From: Pogostemon cablin
Lineage: Eukaryota; Streptophyta; Magnoliopsida; Lamiales; Lamiaceae
NCBI GenBank assembly: GCA_023678885.1
Contig: CM042985.1
Span: 7,056,985-7,120,984, forward strand
DNA length: 64,000 nt
Reading direction: 5' to 3'
Within the stretch, counting starts at the first letter, position 1. Each line of letters starts with the position of its first letter. This document shows, piece after piece, positions 35,934 to 47,323 of the stretch. The notes beneath the pieces were generated by a model that did no database searches, was not told where the DNA came from, and was given only the letters and a program-made list of their open reading frames with translations. The translations under genes and the position numbers were made by a program.

Positions 35934-37147
35934 ATGTTAGCTTCTACTGCATTAAATCTCGGCTCTCTGGGCACCCATTTGCTCAATTCTCCCTCCCACA
36001 ATCCCATCAGACCTTTTCTTCCTCCCACAACCAAGAATCTCTTCAAATCCTCAAACCCCACCACTCCCACTTTCTTGAAACCCACCACTTCCTTCAAAAC
36101 AGCAGTGGCTGCGGTTGATTCCTCTGATCCCACTGCAAAGGTGCGTAAACCCCACTCAATTTTCAGTTCCTGTTGAGTCTGATGTGTTAATCCCAATTGT
36201 GTTTGAAAGAACAGGAAGGAGAAGAAGAAGGTGGGAGGAAGAGGTACCATTTTGTTGTTGCTAATGCCAAGTTCATGTTGGATGAAGAGGAGCATTTCCA
36301 GGAGTTGATGGCTGAACGCCTTCGAAATTATGAAGAACGCAGTAAAGAGCAAGATTTCTGGCTTGTAATCGAACCCAATTTCTTAGATAAGTTCCCTGCC
36401 ATTACTAAGAGACTCAAGAGACCTGCTGTTGCTCTTGTTTCCACTAATGGCACTTGGATCACGTATGAATTCACACATTTCTTGCTCTTATGTTTGTTGC
36501 CTCTACATAATCTGTTGCACATAGCTTAGACAAGCATTTTATCTCCTATTTTGTTTGAAATGTCTCTTGTTGCTTTGATTTTACTGAGAATGTGGCGTTT
36601 TCTTTAGCCTTAAGTAGCCTAGATGGAGTCTAATTGAATGCATTCATCGTGTTTTTGTATACGTTTGTAGATTCATGAAGTTAAGTATGAATCTACACAT
36701 TCCTTGCTCTTATATTTGTTGGTGAATCTACACTTTCCTTGCTCTTATATTTGTTGGCTCTACATAATCTGTTGCACATAGCTTAGACAAGCATTTTATC
36801 TCCTATGTTGTCTGAAATGTCTCTTGTTGCTTTGCTTCTACTGAGAATGTGGTGTTTTCTACTTTGCTTCTACTGAGGATGTGGTGTTTTCTTTAGCCTT
36901 GAGTAGCCTAGATGGGGTCTAATCGAACACGCTCTTCGTGTTTTTTGTATATACTTGTAGATTCATGAAGTTACGACTGGACAGAGTTCTGCAAGAGAGC
37001 TTTGAAGCTGATAGTCTGGATGAAGCTTTGGCTTTCACTCCTGTTGATCTTGAGTTTGAAAAGCCAGAGAAATGGACAGCTCCTTATCCCAAGTATAAAT
37101 TCGGGTGGTGGGAGCCTTTCCTTCCCCCCAAAACGTCCAAGGTATGA
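35934..37147 (+). CDS. YCF54: YCF54-like protein (LCAA), chlorophyll biosynthesis cyclase factor
   Basis: Plastid stroma/membrane factor needed for stability and activity of Mg-protoporphyrin IX monomethyl ester cyclase, which builds ring E of chlorophyll. Three exons: 35934-36140, 36215-36462 and 36961-37147 (phases 0 and 2), giving 213 residues, close to the known plant length. Residues 1-65 (Ser/Thr/Pro/Asn-rich, few acids) are a chloroplast transit peptide. The conserved YCF54 domain follows (KRYHFVVANAKFMLDEEEHF, FWLVIEPNFLDKFP, VALVSTNGTWITFMKLRLDRVL) and ends in KYKFGWWEPFLPP. Intron 2 holds a partial tandem duplication that includes a copy of the exon 3 acceptor at 36665-36671. It is divergent with FHIT (about 780 bp between starts) and convergent with the reticulon gene. 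Confidence 0.95.
36463..36960 (+). repeat. Tandem duplication in YCF54 intron 2 with decoy acceptor
   Basis: About 36470-36690 and 36690-36980 share GCTCTTATRTTTGTTG, CTACATAATCTGTTGCACAT, CAAGCATTTTATCTCC and the acceptor context ttgtag|ATTCATGAAGTTA. The true exon 3 starts at 36961. The copy at 36672 reaches a stop after about 17 codons, so using it would truncate the protein. Confidence 0.75.
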
Positions 37148-37763
37148 AGAGTGCAACTTTTCGAATTTTTGTAACTTCGAGGACTTCCGACTTCATAGCT
37201 GATTTGTGTTAGTTTAAGAGAAAGTAATATGATATGTAGATTCATTTATTGGGGTGCAGAGTTAAATGCATGTCTTGAGATAAGTGAGACTGTTCTTCCC
37301 TACTGTAATGCTGTTCAGTTATTCTTGGAGAGTTGGTTGTTTATAAGAATGTGTGTTCACTTAGTATCATGCTTGAAATAAAGATTGCATTTTGAATAGC
37401 ACTACATGATCAATTTTGTATGTGATCTCAAGTGGTAAACCAGAAATGTGTTTATTTTGACTTATAAAACACTGTAGAGTTAGCAGAAATAGATTTTGAC
37501 TACATTGTAACCATGTCCATTTCTCGGGTTCTCCTATGATATCGGTAATAAATAATAATACAATGACCACAGTGGAGGAAATGTCAGTGGATTGATAACA
37601 TTTAAATTAATTATAAACTGAGTTGAAGGCTTGAAGCAAGAAAGTTAATTGATAAGAATTGCAATTATGTAACAAATTTAGAGTTGTTTGTAGCACAGCC
37701 AATATCCTTAAGATGTAAAGACAGATATCTAGTCCTAAAGTATACTTAGGTTTTCAATCTTCA

Positions 37764-39531
37764 TCAGTGTTGCTTATTGTCTGAAATGAACGGAACTTTT
37801 GGTAGTTTCTGAAGAACCTTTTCATCCAGTTTGCTGTATTGTCTCACAAGTTTGGCCTTTGTCTTCAGAGCATAAGAATCCACCTGATCTTCATGTTTCT
37901 CGTACAATGGGGGCATTGTCAGTATCACCACAAAAACTGTCAACCAGAAAACCATTGTAGTTTAATTAGTCTTCCTATAAGATCCCATTGATTTTGCATG
38001 CAAAACTTATTTTTGGCTTTCTTTAGTTTTCTATTTTCCTCCCGTAGATGTAAATTATATTGTTGCTAAACTGTACATGGTTGGACTCCTTAGTTCCTGC
38101 AAGTTTTAAACTGAAACGAGGTAGGCTAAAAGGACACTTACTGATATACACAAGGGTCAAGAAGTCGAACCAGCTGCCGACAACAGAGACAAACCACAGG
38201 GCGAAAATTGCCTGCAAGAATATTACATTGAACTTAGTATGAGAAAATTCCTAGTCATTTAACTATTAAGGGATGAAAGAAATGGAATATAGTCACATTT
38301 TCATAAATATATAGCCATTTTTGTGCAGTAAAACATGAAAAGACTAATGCCTTTTCTGTCTTCATGCATCCAAGACATGCACAAGCTCGAGACAGTGTCT
38401 ATCTCGAGATTGTGGATGCTCTGGAACACATGGGGAGAAGATAGAACTTTGTCATCTTTAGTCTTTTTATCCGTCAAAAAGGCTATGTTACATTTTATCC
38501 GCCGTTTGCATGAAAATAGTCGTAGGGCTATATAGAGACTTACAGATAGAAACTTCTTTACATCCTTTCCTGTAGCCACCATCCAAATAATACTGATGCC
38601 CATGTTGCATTTTTCTCTAAGTAAAAGGGCAAATTTCATGCACATTTCCTCTGGCAACTGAATCACGGGGAAGGTTAGAGGTGACCTGTTTATTGAAACC
38701 AATACTCAAAAGTTTTAAAATCCAGTAGAGTCATGGTATAAGTTAGTTGCTGTAACAGGATCGAAAGCCTGAAGTTACGATACTGACTTGTGAATATAGA
38801 AAGAGATGTTTGACCACAAGAACATAGTTGCCAAGGATAGGATAAGAAAATGGCAAATGAAAGGAATTAGGCGATAGCCAATCCACTCGAAGAGTAGCCA
38901 TATGACTGTTGAACCGGCTAACAATGCTGCAGATATCTGCTTGTTTCGCCATAAAATCACATCCGCAGCTGAGAAATAAGTGTTGGATGATAAGAAATAC
39001 AAAATGAATCTGATTTTGATGAAGTAGATAATATATTTCAAATAGCCCTTTCTAAGAACACCAATTTACAAGTGGTTCACTCTTTCAGTCTTAGTCTTGC
39101 TTATAAATATGTGTAATATATGCCACTTAGTACATTCATTCGGTACACATACACCTACACATGATGGGTAATTTAGTAAATGCTTAGCCATAAAATCTGC
39201 AAATATTTCATTATACATACTTCTTTCTACATTCATTCGTATGTTCGTGTACACTGTCTTCACTCTTGCTTAGGCGTAAACATGCACACGTATGCATCGT
39301 GACTGATACATCCATATACATGCATACATACGTATGAAGTTTCTCTTTCTTTGTAGATTCGTTTACACATGCATTGAATTGTAAAAATGTGGAAAATGGA
39401 AACATACGTTTGCCACCACCAAGGGCGGTGTGCACCGGCTTCTGTCGGCCGAATAGATGAACTTTTTCTTGACGTTCATCTTCATTATGTGACCTTTCTT
39501 CTGATGAATCAGAGCTCTGATCTTGATCCAT
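37764..39531 (-). CDS. Reticulon-like protein B (RTNLB)
   Basis: ER membrane protein that bends tubules. Five exons on the minus strand: 39531-39408 (ATG, MDQDQSSDSSEERSH...ALGGGK), 38968-38788 (ADVILWRNKQISAALL...FYIHK), 38685-38544 (SPLTFPVIQLPEEM...GKDVKKFLS), 38211-38142 (AIFALWFVSVVGSWFDFLTLVYI) and 37936-37764 (FVVILTMPPLYEKHEDQVD..., stop TGA). All join in frame with GT-AG borders to about 229 residues, the usual size. The acidic N-terminus, GGGKPADVxLWR entry motif, two long hydrophobic hairpins separated by a soluble loop and the YEK..DQVDSYA segment are diagnostic of the reticulon homology domain. The C-terminus (SDNKQH) lacks a dilysine ER signal. Start chosen at ATG 39531; an upstream GTG-started extension is not needed. 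Confidence 0.95.
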
Positions 39532-39835
39532 CTTCACTATTTCTGCATAAAAGAATTAATCACAATGTGAGTACATGCATGATACATACATACAACATGC
39601 ATGAGATCTGTAATGTTCAATTCCAAACACGTGAATACACGGTTACATATATCATGCTTAATAAATTAACGAGAAAGATTCATGTTCACATACTTATATT
39701 GAATTTGATCAAAACGAAAGGTGAATTGGTGAGAATTACTTGTGAAATTTCTCGATATGATGGAGATTTTTAGTTTTTTGTTTTTGCAAGTGCTTTTGTA
39801 TGCAATGGTATTACTGAAAAAATTCAAAGAGCTAA
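39532..39835. other. 5' region of the reticulon gene
   Basis: Probable 5' UTR and promoter of the minus-strand reticulon gene. An AG-ended pyrimidine tract was not obvious; no separate gene seen. Confidence 0.4.
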
Positions 39836-40580
39836 CTTACTTGTTTACGTGGCCGATCCTATAAATTTTCAGGCCTGAGTCGTATATTAAATTTGGGCCC
39901 TTTATTTTACTTTTTATTAAAACGCAATATATAAATATATATAATAAAAAATTAATAACTAAAGATAATATTATAATGTTTAAAATACAACACGCCTAAC
40001 AATTTTTATGGCAAAAGTATTAAAAGATCAGTATAATCAAGTTGTTCTGCAAGTTCTTTCATCATTATTCTCTACGACAATCTTTTTATTAGAACTAAAG
40101 TATTTATTGATATCACCAGCTTGACTTTGAACTAAATATTTAATTCTCGCTTTCTTAATTCTAATTAAAAAAAACAAAAATGAATTCAAGAACTAACTAA
40201 ATAATTGAATTCATACTTCATATATTAATATTAAAAAAAACAAAGAGATAAATATATATAATAATTGAAAACAAAATCATATCTACTTAAATAAAATGAT
40301 TTAACATATAAGAAAATTATATATCTTTGAATAAAATTAAAATCAATGATTACTATTAAAAAAAATAAAAAGAGGTGGATAAAAAGGAATTCGAACAGTA
40401 TACTAAAATATACATGTATGCTTTATTTAACCACTTGGACAAGACTCCAATTTTATAAATTCCCTTAACTATATATATGTAAAAGGATCTTTTTAAAAAA
40501 TATGGGCCCCTGAATTTTACAAAAACTTTTGGGCCTAAGTCGATCGACTCGCTCGACTCAAGCAAGGACCGGCCCTGCTT
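39836..40580. mobile_element. Degenerate TIR element with GGGCCC/GGCCGG ends
   Basis: The left part has CGTGGCCGATCCTATAAATTTTCAGGCCTGAGTCG and AATTTGGGCCC, and the right part ATGGGCCCCTGAATTTTAC, GGGCCTAAGTCG and GGACCGGCCCTG, in inverted order around an AT-rich core. Resembles hAT-like MITEs whose ends begin CAGGGCCGG. Borders are approximate. Confidence 0.45.
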
Positions 40581-40950
40581 GTCTATATTAGTATATTGCA
40601 ATACTATTTATAGAACGTATACGTTTGCACGGGATTACTGAAACTTCGTCTATCATATTGAAAAAGTTTTATCTGGATAAGGAGTAATAATATTTTAATA
40701 AGAAAAATTGAAAAATGTTTCAAATAGTAGTTGATTTTAAAAAATGTCATCCAACATAATGTTTTTGAAAAAAATGCCACTCTTCATTGCACATATATTA
40801 GAAAATAAAGAATGTGTATGGTTGGACGTGTAGTCAAGTCGCATGGAAAAGATTGTGTATGAAATCACAGACGCAGTTGCAAATATAGTTGCAAAAGTTA
40901 CATATTGGGTCATAAGTGTAGTTGTAAGCGTAGTTGTGTGAGATGTCGCA

Positions 40951-41222
40951 CAGTGGCGGACACAGCTAGGTTCATGGGGGTACAGCTGTACCCCCAAATT
41001 TCAAAATAATACCTATATATATTGTATTTAATTTACAATGTTTGTGTATGGTTTAATGGTCGAGGGGTCAAATTTTGAAGATAAGGTCGCGTGTTCGACT
41101 CCAACATCCATAAAATTTTATTTGAATTTGTCAATTTTTTATCCTTCTCCTTTTTTTTTCATATATATTTATTTATTTCTCTGTGCCGTACCCCCAATAA
41201 AATATTTCTGGGTCCGCCACTG
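40951..41222. mobile_element. hAT-type MITE (CAGTGGCGGAC ends) with 8-bp duplication
   Basis: Inverted ends CAGTGGCGGACACAG and CTGGGTCCGCCACTG. A perfect 8-bp direct repeat ATGTCGCA flanks it (40943-40950 and 41223-41230), the hAT hallmark. It is 272 bp and non-coding, with GTACCCCC motifs inside both ends. Confidence 0.9.
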
Positions 41223-41768
41223 ATGTCGCATAAAAATTGTGTATGTAATTGCTGATGTAAACACAAAACATAGTTCAAAAATGGGTTGCAAACTATGGTT
41301 ATTTATGTAATAAAAATAAGTTTTATAACCTGAAAAATTAGTGAACTATCGATTCAGAGCTTAAATTATTTTTTTTATCAGGGACTTTAAATAAATATAA
41401 CTATCAATTTAGGGTCTAAGTTCAGGTCCCGAATTAATAGTTTTATATATTTCAGGCCCCAAATTGATATAAAAATAATTTAGATTTCTACTCAATAACT
41501 TTATCTAATTTTCAGGCAATGAAGTGCTAAAATTAGAATAAATATGCTAATATATGTAATTACTAAATAACATAGCATGGTAATAAAACATTAGGTTAGT
41601 TATATATCGACTTATGTGTTTGTGATTTATTAAACTCTGTAAAATGTTAATCGGACGAAGCCAGTAATAAAATGAAAATATGAAAAGAAATAAATACAAT
41701 CTACTGATTAATCATAGTAAAAAAAAAAAAATGAAGAAAGATATGATTGGAAATGGGATGCAATAAAC

Positions 41769-41851
41769 AATGGGCCGTGCAATAAGCAATGGGCCGTTCA
41801 AAGCCCAAATCGTTGATTTTAAATTTAATTAATTTTGGCGGGCTATAAATA
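41769..41851 (+). promoter_or_regulatory. Promoter with site II, E2F-like and TATA motifs
   Basis: Two TGGGCC motifs (41771 and 41790) and one inverted copy (GCCCA, 41803) match plant site II elements. TTTTGGCGGG (41833-41842) fits the E2F consensus, and TATAAATA (41844-41851) is a TATA box 82 bp before the ATG at 41933. This combination is common in genes of dividing cells; that reading is inference. Confidence 0.55.
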
Positions 41852-41932
41852 AAATATCCCCGAAAGAAACCGCCGTCGCCGTCTATTCTGAAATTCAGAA
41901 ACCGCTCCATCTAATCTGAATCGAAACCAAAA

Positions 41933-42409
41933 ATGGCGGCACTAAAGACATTGGAAATGCACAGAATTCTCGCACGGTACCGCACCGAGGAGCAGAATGT
42001 GTTCGCTGAAAATTCTCGTTTGGCTCGGTTCACCTCTGAAATGACCGAGCTACGCTCTCAACGCGCAGCACTGGAATTTGAACGCAACGGCGGCGTTACC
42101 TACTTCCGCCGCCGCTCTATCGGCAGAAACATCAGGAACTTAAAACGTCTCTGTGCTATTTGCAGAAAGCGCGTCCGGTCGTCCAACCAGAAACTCACCA
42201 TACTCAACCGCAAACTGGAGGAAGCGGCCATGGACATTGCGGATGCTCCGGAGATACTCCTAATTGATGGACGGGACCTGGAGACGCTGGAACGGGTGAT
42301 TTTGGCGAATGAGTTTGGCGGACGAATATTTACTACCTCTTTACCCAAATCAGCGCCCGTCGAACAGTATCTCAGGACAATTCGCCGTCGTTTCCGAAGG
42401 ATTAACTAG
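41933..42409 (+). CDS. Small basic coiled-coil protein, unknown function
   Basis: Single-exon frame of 158 residues from ATG 41933 to TAG. I do not recognise the family. Visible features: MAALKTLEMHRILARYRTEE start; a helix with heptad-like spacing (about 20-50, NSRLARFTSEMTELRSQRAALEFE); an Arg-rich stretch (about 57-85) with a CAICRKR motif; a second helix (about 86-105, NQKLTILNRKLEEA); an acidic part with LLIDGRDLETLERVIL; and a basic tail YLRTIRRRFRRIN. High Arg content and no signal or membrane segment suggest a nuclear or nucleic-acid-associated protein. Codon use is GC-richer than the surroundings, and a good promoter (site II, E2F-like, TATA) precedes it, which supports a real gene. 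Function is open. Confidence 0.75.
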   Translation: MAALKTLEMHRILARYRTEEQNVFAENSRLARFTSEMTELRSQRAALEFERNGGVTYFRRRSIGRNIRNLKRLCAICRKRVRSSNQKLTILNRKLEEAAMDIADAPEILLIDGRDLETLERVILANEFGGRIFTTSLPKSAPVEQYLRTIRRRFRRIN

Positions 42410-44991
42410 GTTAGTGTTAGTTTTTTTCTTATTAATTGAATTGAATGATGCGTTTTATTTCTGCTGAAACATTTTACGATTTAGCGAACTGTTGATGAAA
42501 CCCTAACGCCCAATCTATTAGGTTCGTACCCGTTGCAAAATACAATTAGTTAGTATGTAAATTTGACATTAATCCACTTTAATGACTACTCTCAAGAATC
42601 GAGCTCAACATCCAAGCACTCGATACACTCACTTGTGAGCTTCGGTGTTGTCTTTGTCCATTTTCTACAATCTGCTTTGTCAATGGCCATTTCTGTTTGT
42701 TTTCTTGGAGGATAAATATGTGAAATTGCCAACTGCTATGGTTTTTAATTAGCCTTATGTTGTGGTCCTGTGGAGTCAATTCTTGGAGGATAATATGTTG
42801 TGATCGGGTAGCCTGCTCCAGATTTCGAGATCCATGTCCGTTTTTGATGTTTTGATGATGAATTTGGAGTTAAGAATATATGAAACTTGTTGGTGTTTGT
42901 CTATTGAAATTGGGAGGGAGTTATCCTTATATGATAAGTGTAATATAAAGCTATTAGTATGTCATCTACATCCAACAGTAGATAAGTGTACAGGCCATCC
43001 TTATATCTGATATACACACAACTAAATCTTGAATAGACAAACACTTATCATATTGTGTGTAAAATTCTCATTATGTGTTATTTGTTTCCATGTGCTTTTT
43101 CACATTCATCTTATGATCATTTGTTATTATCATTAGCTACTCAATGATATAGACTTCTTGGTGATGTAAGTTAGTATTGTTGAATAATTACCAACACAAA
43201 TGCCTCTGTTTTTTGTACTGAGATTTTTGCATTTTTCTGCTGTAGTGTGCATGCTTGATTCAATTAACTGAAAATTGTGGATTTATGTAGTTATCCTTTT
43301 ATTTTCTCCCTATGTAATATTTGTTTAGAAGAAAATGAAAGTGCCCTAATAGCATTAGAAACAATGTGAAAGATCAGTTTACGATATGATCATATATGAT
43401 ATTTTTGCAGCTTGCAATTACTGGTGTATTAGGTCTCATTGCTTATGTTTCTACCGCAGAATCTCCTTAATGCACTCATCGAATTACCCAACTAATTTCT
43501 CTTGGAAATCTAGTAATATTTTTCATTTAATTTACTTTTCTAATTAGCTAATATATATTTGAAAGTTTGTTGCCGTGATTAAGCATTAATTATAGTGCCT
43601 CTGTTTTTTTTTTTTTTTTACTCCTTTTTAAGCTTAAGTAATGTGTACATTTCATGATGTATTGCGTATCAGAACATGCACAAGCCTCTGGTTTATTATT
43701 ATTGGAATTACTTGCATATCCACTAATGTAATGTTGCTAATGGAGACTTTACTATTACAAGAAATTAAAAGGAGGCCACTGATGCTCCTAAGCACAACTG
43801 TGCATGCTAGCAGTCTTGCTCTAGAAGTGAGTCATTCATTAGGAGTGAGTCATTCATTGAGAAATGCTTGTTAAATCTAGGAATTTGCGTAGGTGAAAAG
43901 AAAAACATTCATGAAATGAGTGGAGTTCTTATTTTTGTTATATAATCTTTGGAGCTTATTTTGATGAAATTAGTTTTTCTTCCGACAGTTATATAGTTTG
44001 GGGATGCACTCGTGTGGCTTATGTTCGTACCGATTGCAATTTGAATGATGTTTTCTTTTACATATATTGATGCTTGATATTGCAATGTTAAACAAAATTG
44101 AAATGGGAAAAGCTCCTATGTGATCCCGGGGGCACGCCGTGCACCCAACTCTCCCCCTCCATATCCTATTTAACTTGCTAGGGGTTTAAATTTCAAAGGG
44201 ATACGAAAATTACAAAGGGGCATGGTCCCAGGGCACAAGAGCATTACTCTTCTGTTAAATTGATATTTATTTAGTGTATGAGTGGAATAAATTTAAATTA
44301 GCTAATTTTGAAGATGATACCATTTTTAAATTAGCTTAAAGGTGAGATTAAAAATAATAATCTTGTATCGTCTACAAAATAGTTATGACATACATTTTCA
44401 TTTCAAATCTTTCAATTTTTCTTCTATTTTGCATGTTTCAAACAATATTAACTTTGAAAAATACCAATTCAATTTCACTCCATGAAATAAGTAAAATTAG
44501 ATATTTTTAAGTAAAAATATCATTTTAATAAGATTATAAAAGATCTTGGACTATAATTCACGAAATTTCATGAAAATCTTATTTTCTTCAATATTAATTT
44601 TCTAGGTAATTAAATATCCATCCATAATTGGGATCGTTTTGGTATTTATTTTGAAATTCTTATCCCAAATTTGTGTGTATGTATGTATATGCTTTATTGA
44701 ATTGTAATTTCTATCTCCCTCCATTTATTCGCCTCTAATTTTTGTTTATTTTTTTTAAATGTGACTTATATCTATTATAAATTATTGAATTTAATTAGGG
44801 TGTAATGGAATGAATGGTAACTAATCATGGTTGAAATTTTGAAATCATGTCACTTATTTTCTAAAGATTTCTATCTCCTAAAAAACTTATATTTAGAATA
44901 ATTCGAGGGTTGTTCTTGTTTCTTCAGTGCATACATAAGGTTACAACATTTTATATTTAAGGGTATACGATTTAACTAATATAAGGATATA
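42410..44991. other. Spacer, no gene supported
   Basis: Mostly AT-rich DNA after the 3' flank of the small basic protein gene. A phrase of about 130 bp at 44110-44240 has mirrored GC-rich ends (GATCCCGGGGGCAC and GTCCCAGGGCAC) and may be a small foldback insertion. The 77-codon frame at 43641 has no recognisable motif. Confidence 0.45.
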
Positions 44992-45204
44992 CTCCATCTT
45001 CTCATCTAAATAACACAATTTTACTATATTGGGTGTTCCGTCTAAATTACATCATTTTTCTCTTTTAGTAAAAAAAAGTACATCAATGGCACACCACTAC
45101 CCATCACATCTCTCTAATACACCTACTCATTTCACATAAAATAATAATACTCCTTAATCTACGTGCAAAAAGCAAATGGTACAATTTGAATGGGACGAAG
45201 GGAG
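44992..45204. mobile_element. Stowaway-type MITE
   Basis: Starts CTCCATCTTCTCATC and ends TGGGACGAAGGGAG with TA on both sides; internal CACTACCCATCAC and AATAATACTCCTTAAT motifs are shared with 46386-46611. Confidence 0.75.
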
Positions 45205-46012
45205 TAACTTTTTATAGATTAGATCGATTAAAATATGAATAGTATAAATATTTGATTAAAAATTTTATAATTTTTTCTAAAAAATTTTACATTTTTTTCT
45301 AAAAAAATTACAGGTATGGGTTCTAATATAGAAGCATATGATATTTACTATTAAAGTGTACAGCATTAAAAAAATCGTGATATTTGAAAACACGATATCA
45401 CGTGAACACACGCAAGTTTTAAACTTATATAATTTATCTCCTAATTAAGGACAATTATTTAAAATGATGGGAGTATTATTTTCTTGAATTTATACCTCTC
45501 TATTGTGATTAATTTTCTGGTGTGCAAATTTTTAGATTTGTAAATGAGTTGTCTATTGTGTAATAGGTGCATTAGGTGTGTAATGTGACAATATTTTGTT
45601 TTAAAGTATTAAAGAATATATCATTTAATACTAAAGAGTATCTGAACACACATAAATTTTAGCGTTTGTCAAATATTATATGAATAAAAACAATGCAATA
45701 TTCTAAATTAAATTAGTATTTCTTTTATTTTTCTTTCCCTTAGTTTTTTCTACGATGAGGACAATACTGATATTTATGCTGATAAATGAGTTGATTTTTT
45801 ATTTAAAAGAGAAAATATTAATCAAGTAAGAAGTTGCAGGGATCATTTTGAATCTTTTGTAATACTTTGGTGTGAACGTGACATATTTTGTGTCATTATA
45901 TTTATGAGTGATGCATAAGGAAAGATATATCTAAATCAATGTATTAACATTAAGGATAAGATATTGGATTTTTCCATTCTTCAATCTAACTATAAGAAGA
46001 TGTTATAACTTA
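45205..46012. other. AT-rich spacer, no gene seen
   Basis: No coding signal and no clear repeat ends. Confidence 0.45.
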
Positions 46013-46097
46013 CTCCCTCCGTTCCAGGTAATGAGGGCCGGAGAGGGCCGGAGACCTTATAGTAAGGTCTCCGGCCCTCATTACCGGATGGAGGGAG
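46013..46097. mobile_element. 85-bp near-perfect palindromic Stowaway-type MITE
   Basis: CTCCCTCCGTTCC ... GGATGGAGGGAG with TA on both sides. Inside, GGCCGGAGACCTTA and TAAGGTCTCCGGCC form a GC-rich perfect inverted repeat, with a short extra GAGGGCCGGA copy on one side. The transcript would be a long hairpin. Confidence 0.8.
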
Positions 46098-46385
46098 TAT
46101 AAGAAATTATGTATAAGAGTGTCGTGTTGGACAACCGTGCCGTGCCGTTCGATACTTTTAAATTAATTTAAACTTAAATCATAGTTGCCCAAATAAATTC
46201 CATAAAAGAAAGAGTGCCCTAAATATATTTCACACTAGTTAGAAGAATTACCATTTTAACTTACTCCATTTATTAATTGTTTACTATTTCACATTATAAA
46301 AAAAAAATTATTTTAATTAATTTTATTAACTTTTTTAAAATAAATAATAAATTAATTGAAAACATGTCATGAAAATTTTAGTATA

Positions 46386-46611
46386 CTCCCTCCGTCCTAC
46401 AAAAAGAATTTATTTTCGTCATTTTGATCGTCTCACCCAAAATGTACCTTTTCCTTTTTTACACACATGTGACCCACGTATTCCTTCTAATACAATAAAA
46501 ATGTGGAGCCCACACTCCCACTAATACAACTACCCACTACACATTAAACAATAATACTCCTTAATCCACATATCAAAGGCAAAAACAACCCTTTGGGTGG
46601 GACGGAGGGAG
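46386..46611. mobile_element. Stowaway-type MITE
   Basis: CTCCCTCCGTCCTAC ... GGTGGGACGGAGGGAG with TA outside both ends (46384-46385, 46612-46613). Confidence 0.88.
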
Positions 46612-46678
46612 TAGTATGTTATGCTACTATTAGGTTTTTTTTTTCTAACTGGCCAACACGTAGACAACGTTCAATCGT

Positions 46679-47095
46679 CACTAAAAAAATTGATTTTTAT
46701 CAACGGAATATTTTGTTAGTAAAAATCTCAATTCCATTGTTAAATTGATTTACTAATGGATTAACAACAAAATTCGTTGGTAAAGTGCTGGTTGGTAAAT
46801 TTTTAGCAACGAAAAATCAATTTCATTGATAAATAAGCAATCCGTTGGTAATTTATATGAAGATTCCCTTAATAATTCGTTGGTAATTACCAACGAATTG
46901 AATTCTGTTGGTAAAATAGAGAATAAATCTTGAAGCTTCTAGCTAACATGATGCTTATTTACTTTCCCCTATGATTAGACCTTGGGATTTTATTGCTAGG
47001 AATATATCGTTTTGTTAGCTAATTTATTTGTAATTACCAACTGATTGAAGTCTGTAGATAAATTCTTTTCTTAAAAAATACTATTTTTTTTAGTG
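46679..47095. mobile_element. Candidate small CACTA-type element
   Basis: Begins CACTAAAAAAATTG and ends ATTTTTTTTAGTG, the CACTA...TAGTG terminal pattern. Many short copies of CAACGRA/TTCGTTGGTAA lie in both orientations inside, like subterminal repeats. A matching 3-bp target duplication is not evident (CGT against CAA), so the call is tentative. Confidence 0.45.
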
Positions 47096-47323
47096 CAAGA
47101 AAAAAAATAAACCAAATAAATCTGGAATATATACTCCCTCCTTCCTTTGGTAAGAGTCATGTTTGCTTTTGGGCACGTAGATTATGGAAGTATTATTATT
47201 TAATGTGTAGTGAATAGTTGTATTAGTGGATTTGTAGATCATATGTTTTAATTGTATTAGTGAGTATGAATGAGTCTCATGTGTCAAAAAAATAAAATGG
47301 GATATTTGGATGGAATAATTAAA

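Noticed and set aside
37367..37570. Minus-strand frame between YCF54 and the reticulon gene
   Set aside because: Located in the convergent 3' interval; AT-driven composition, no start context or domain.
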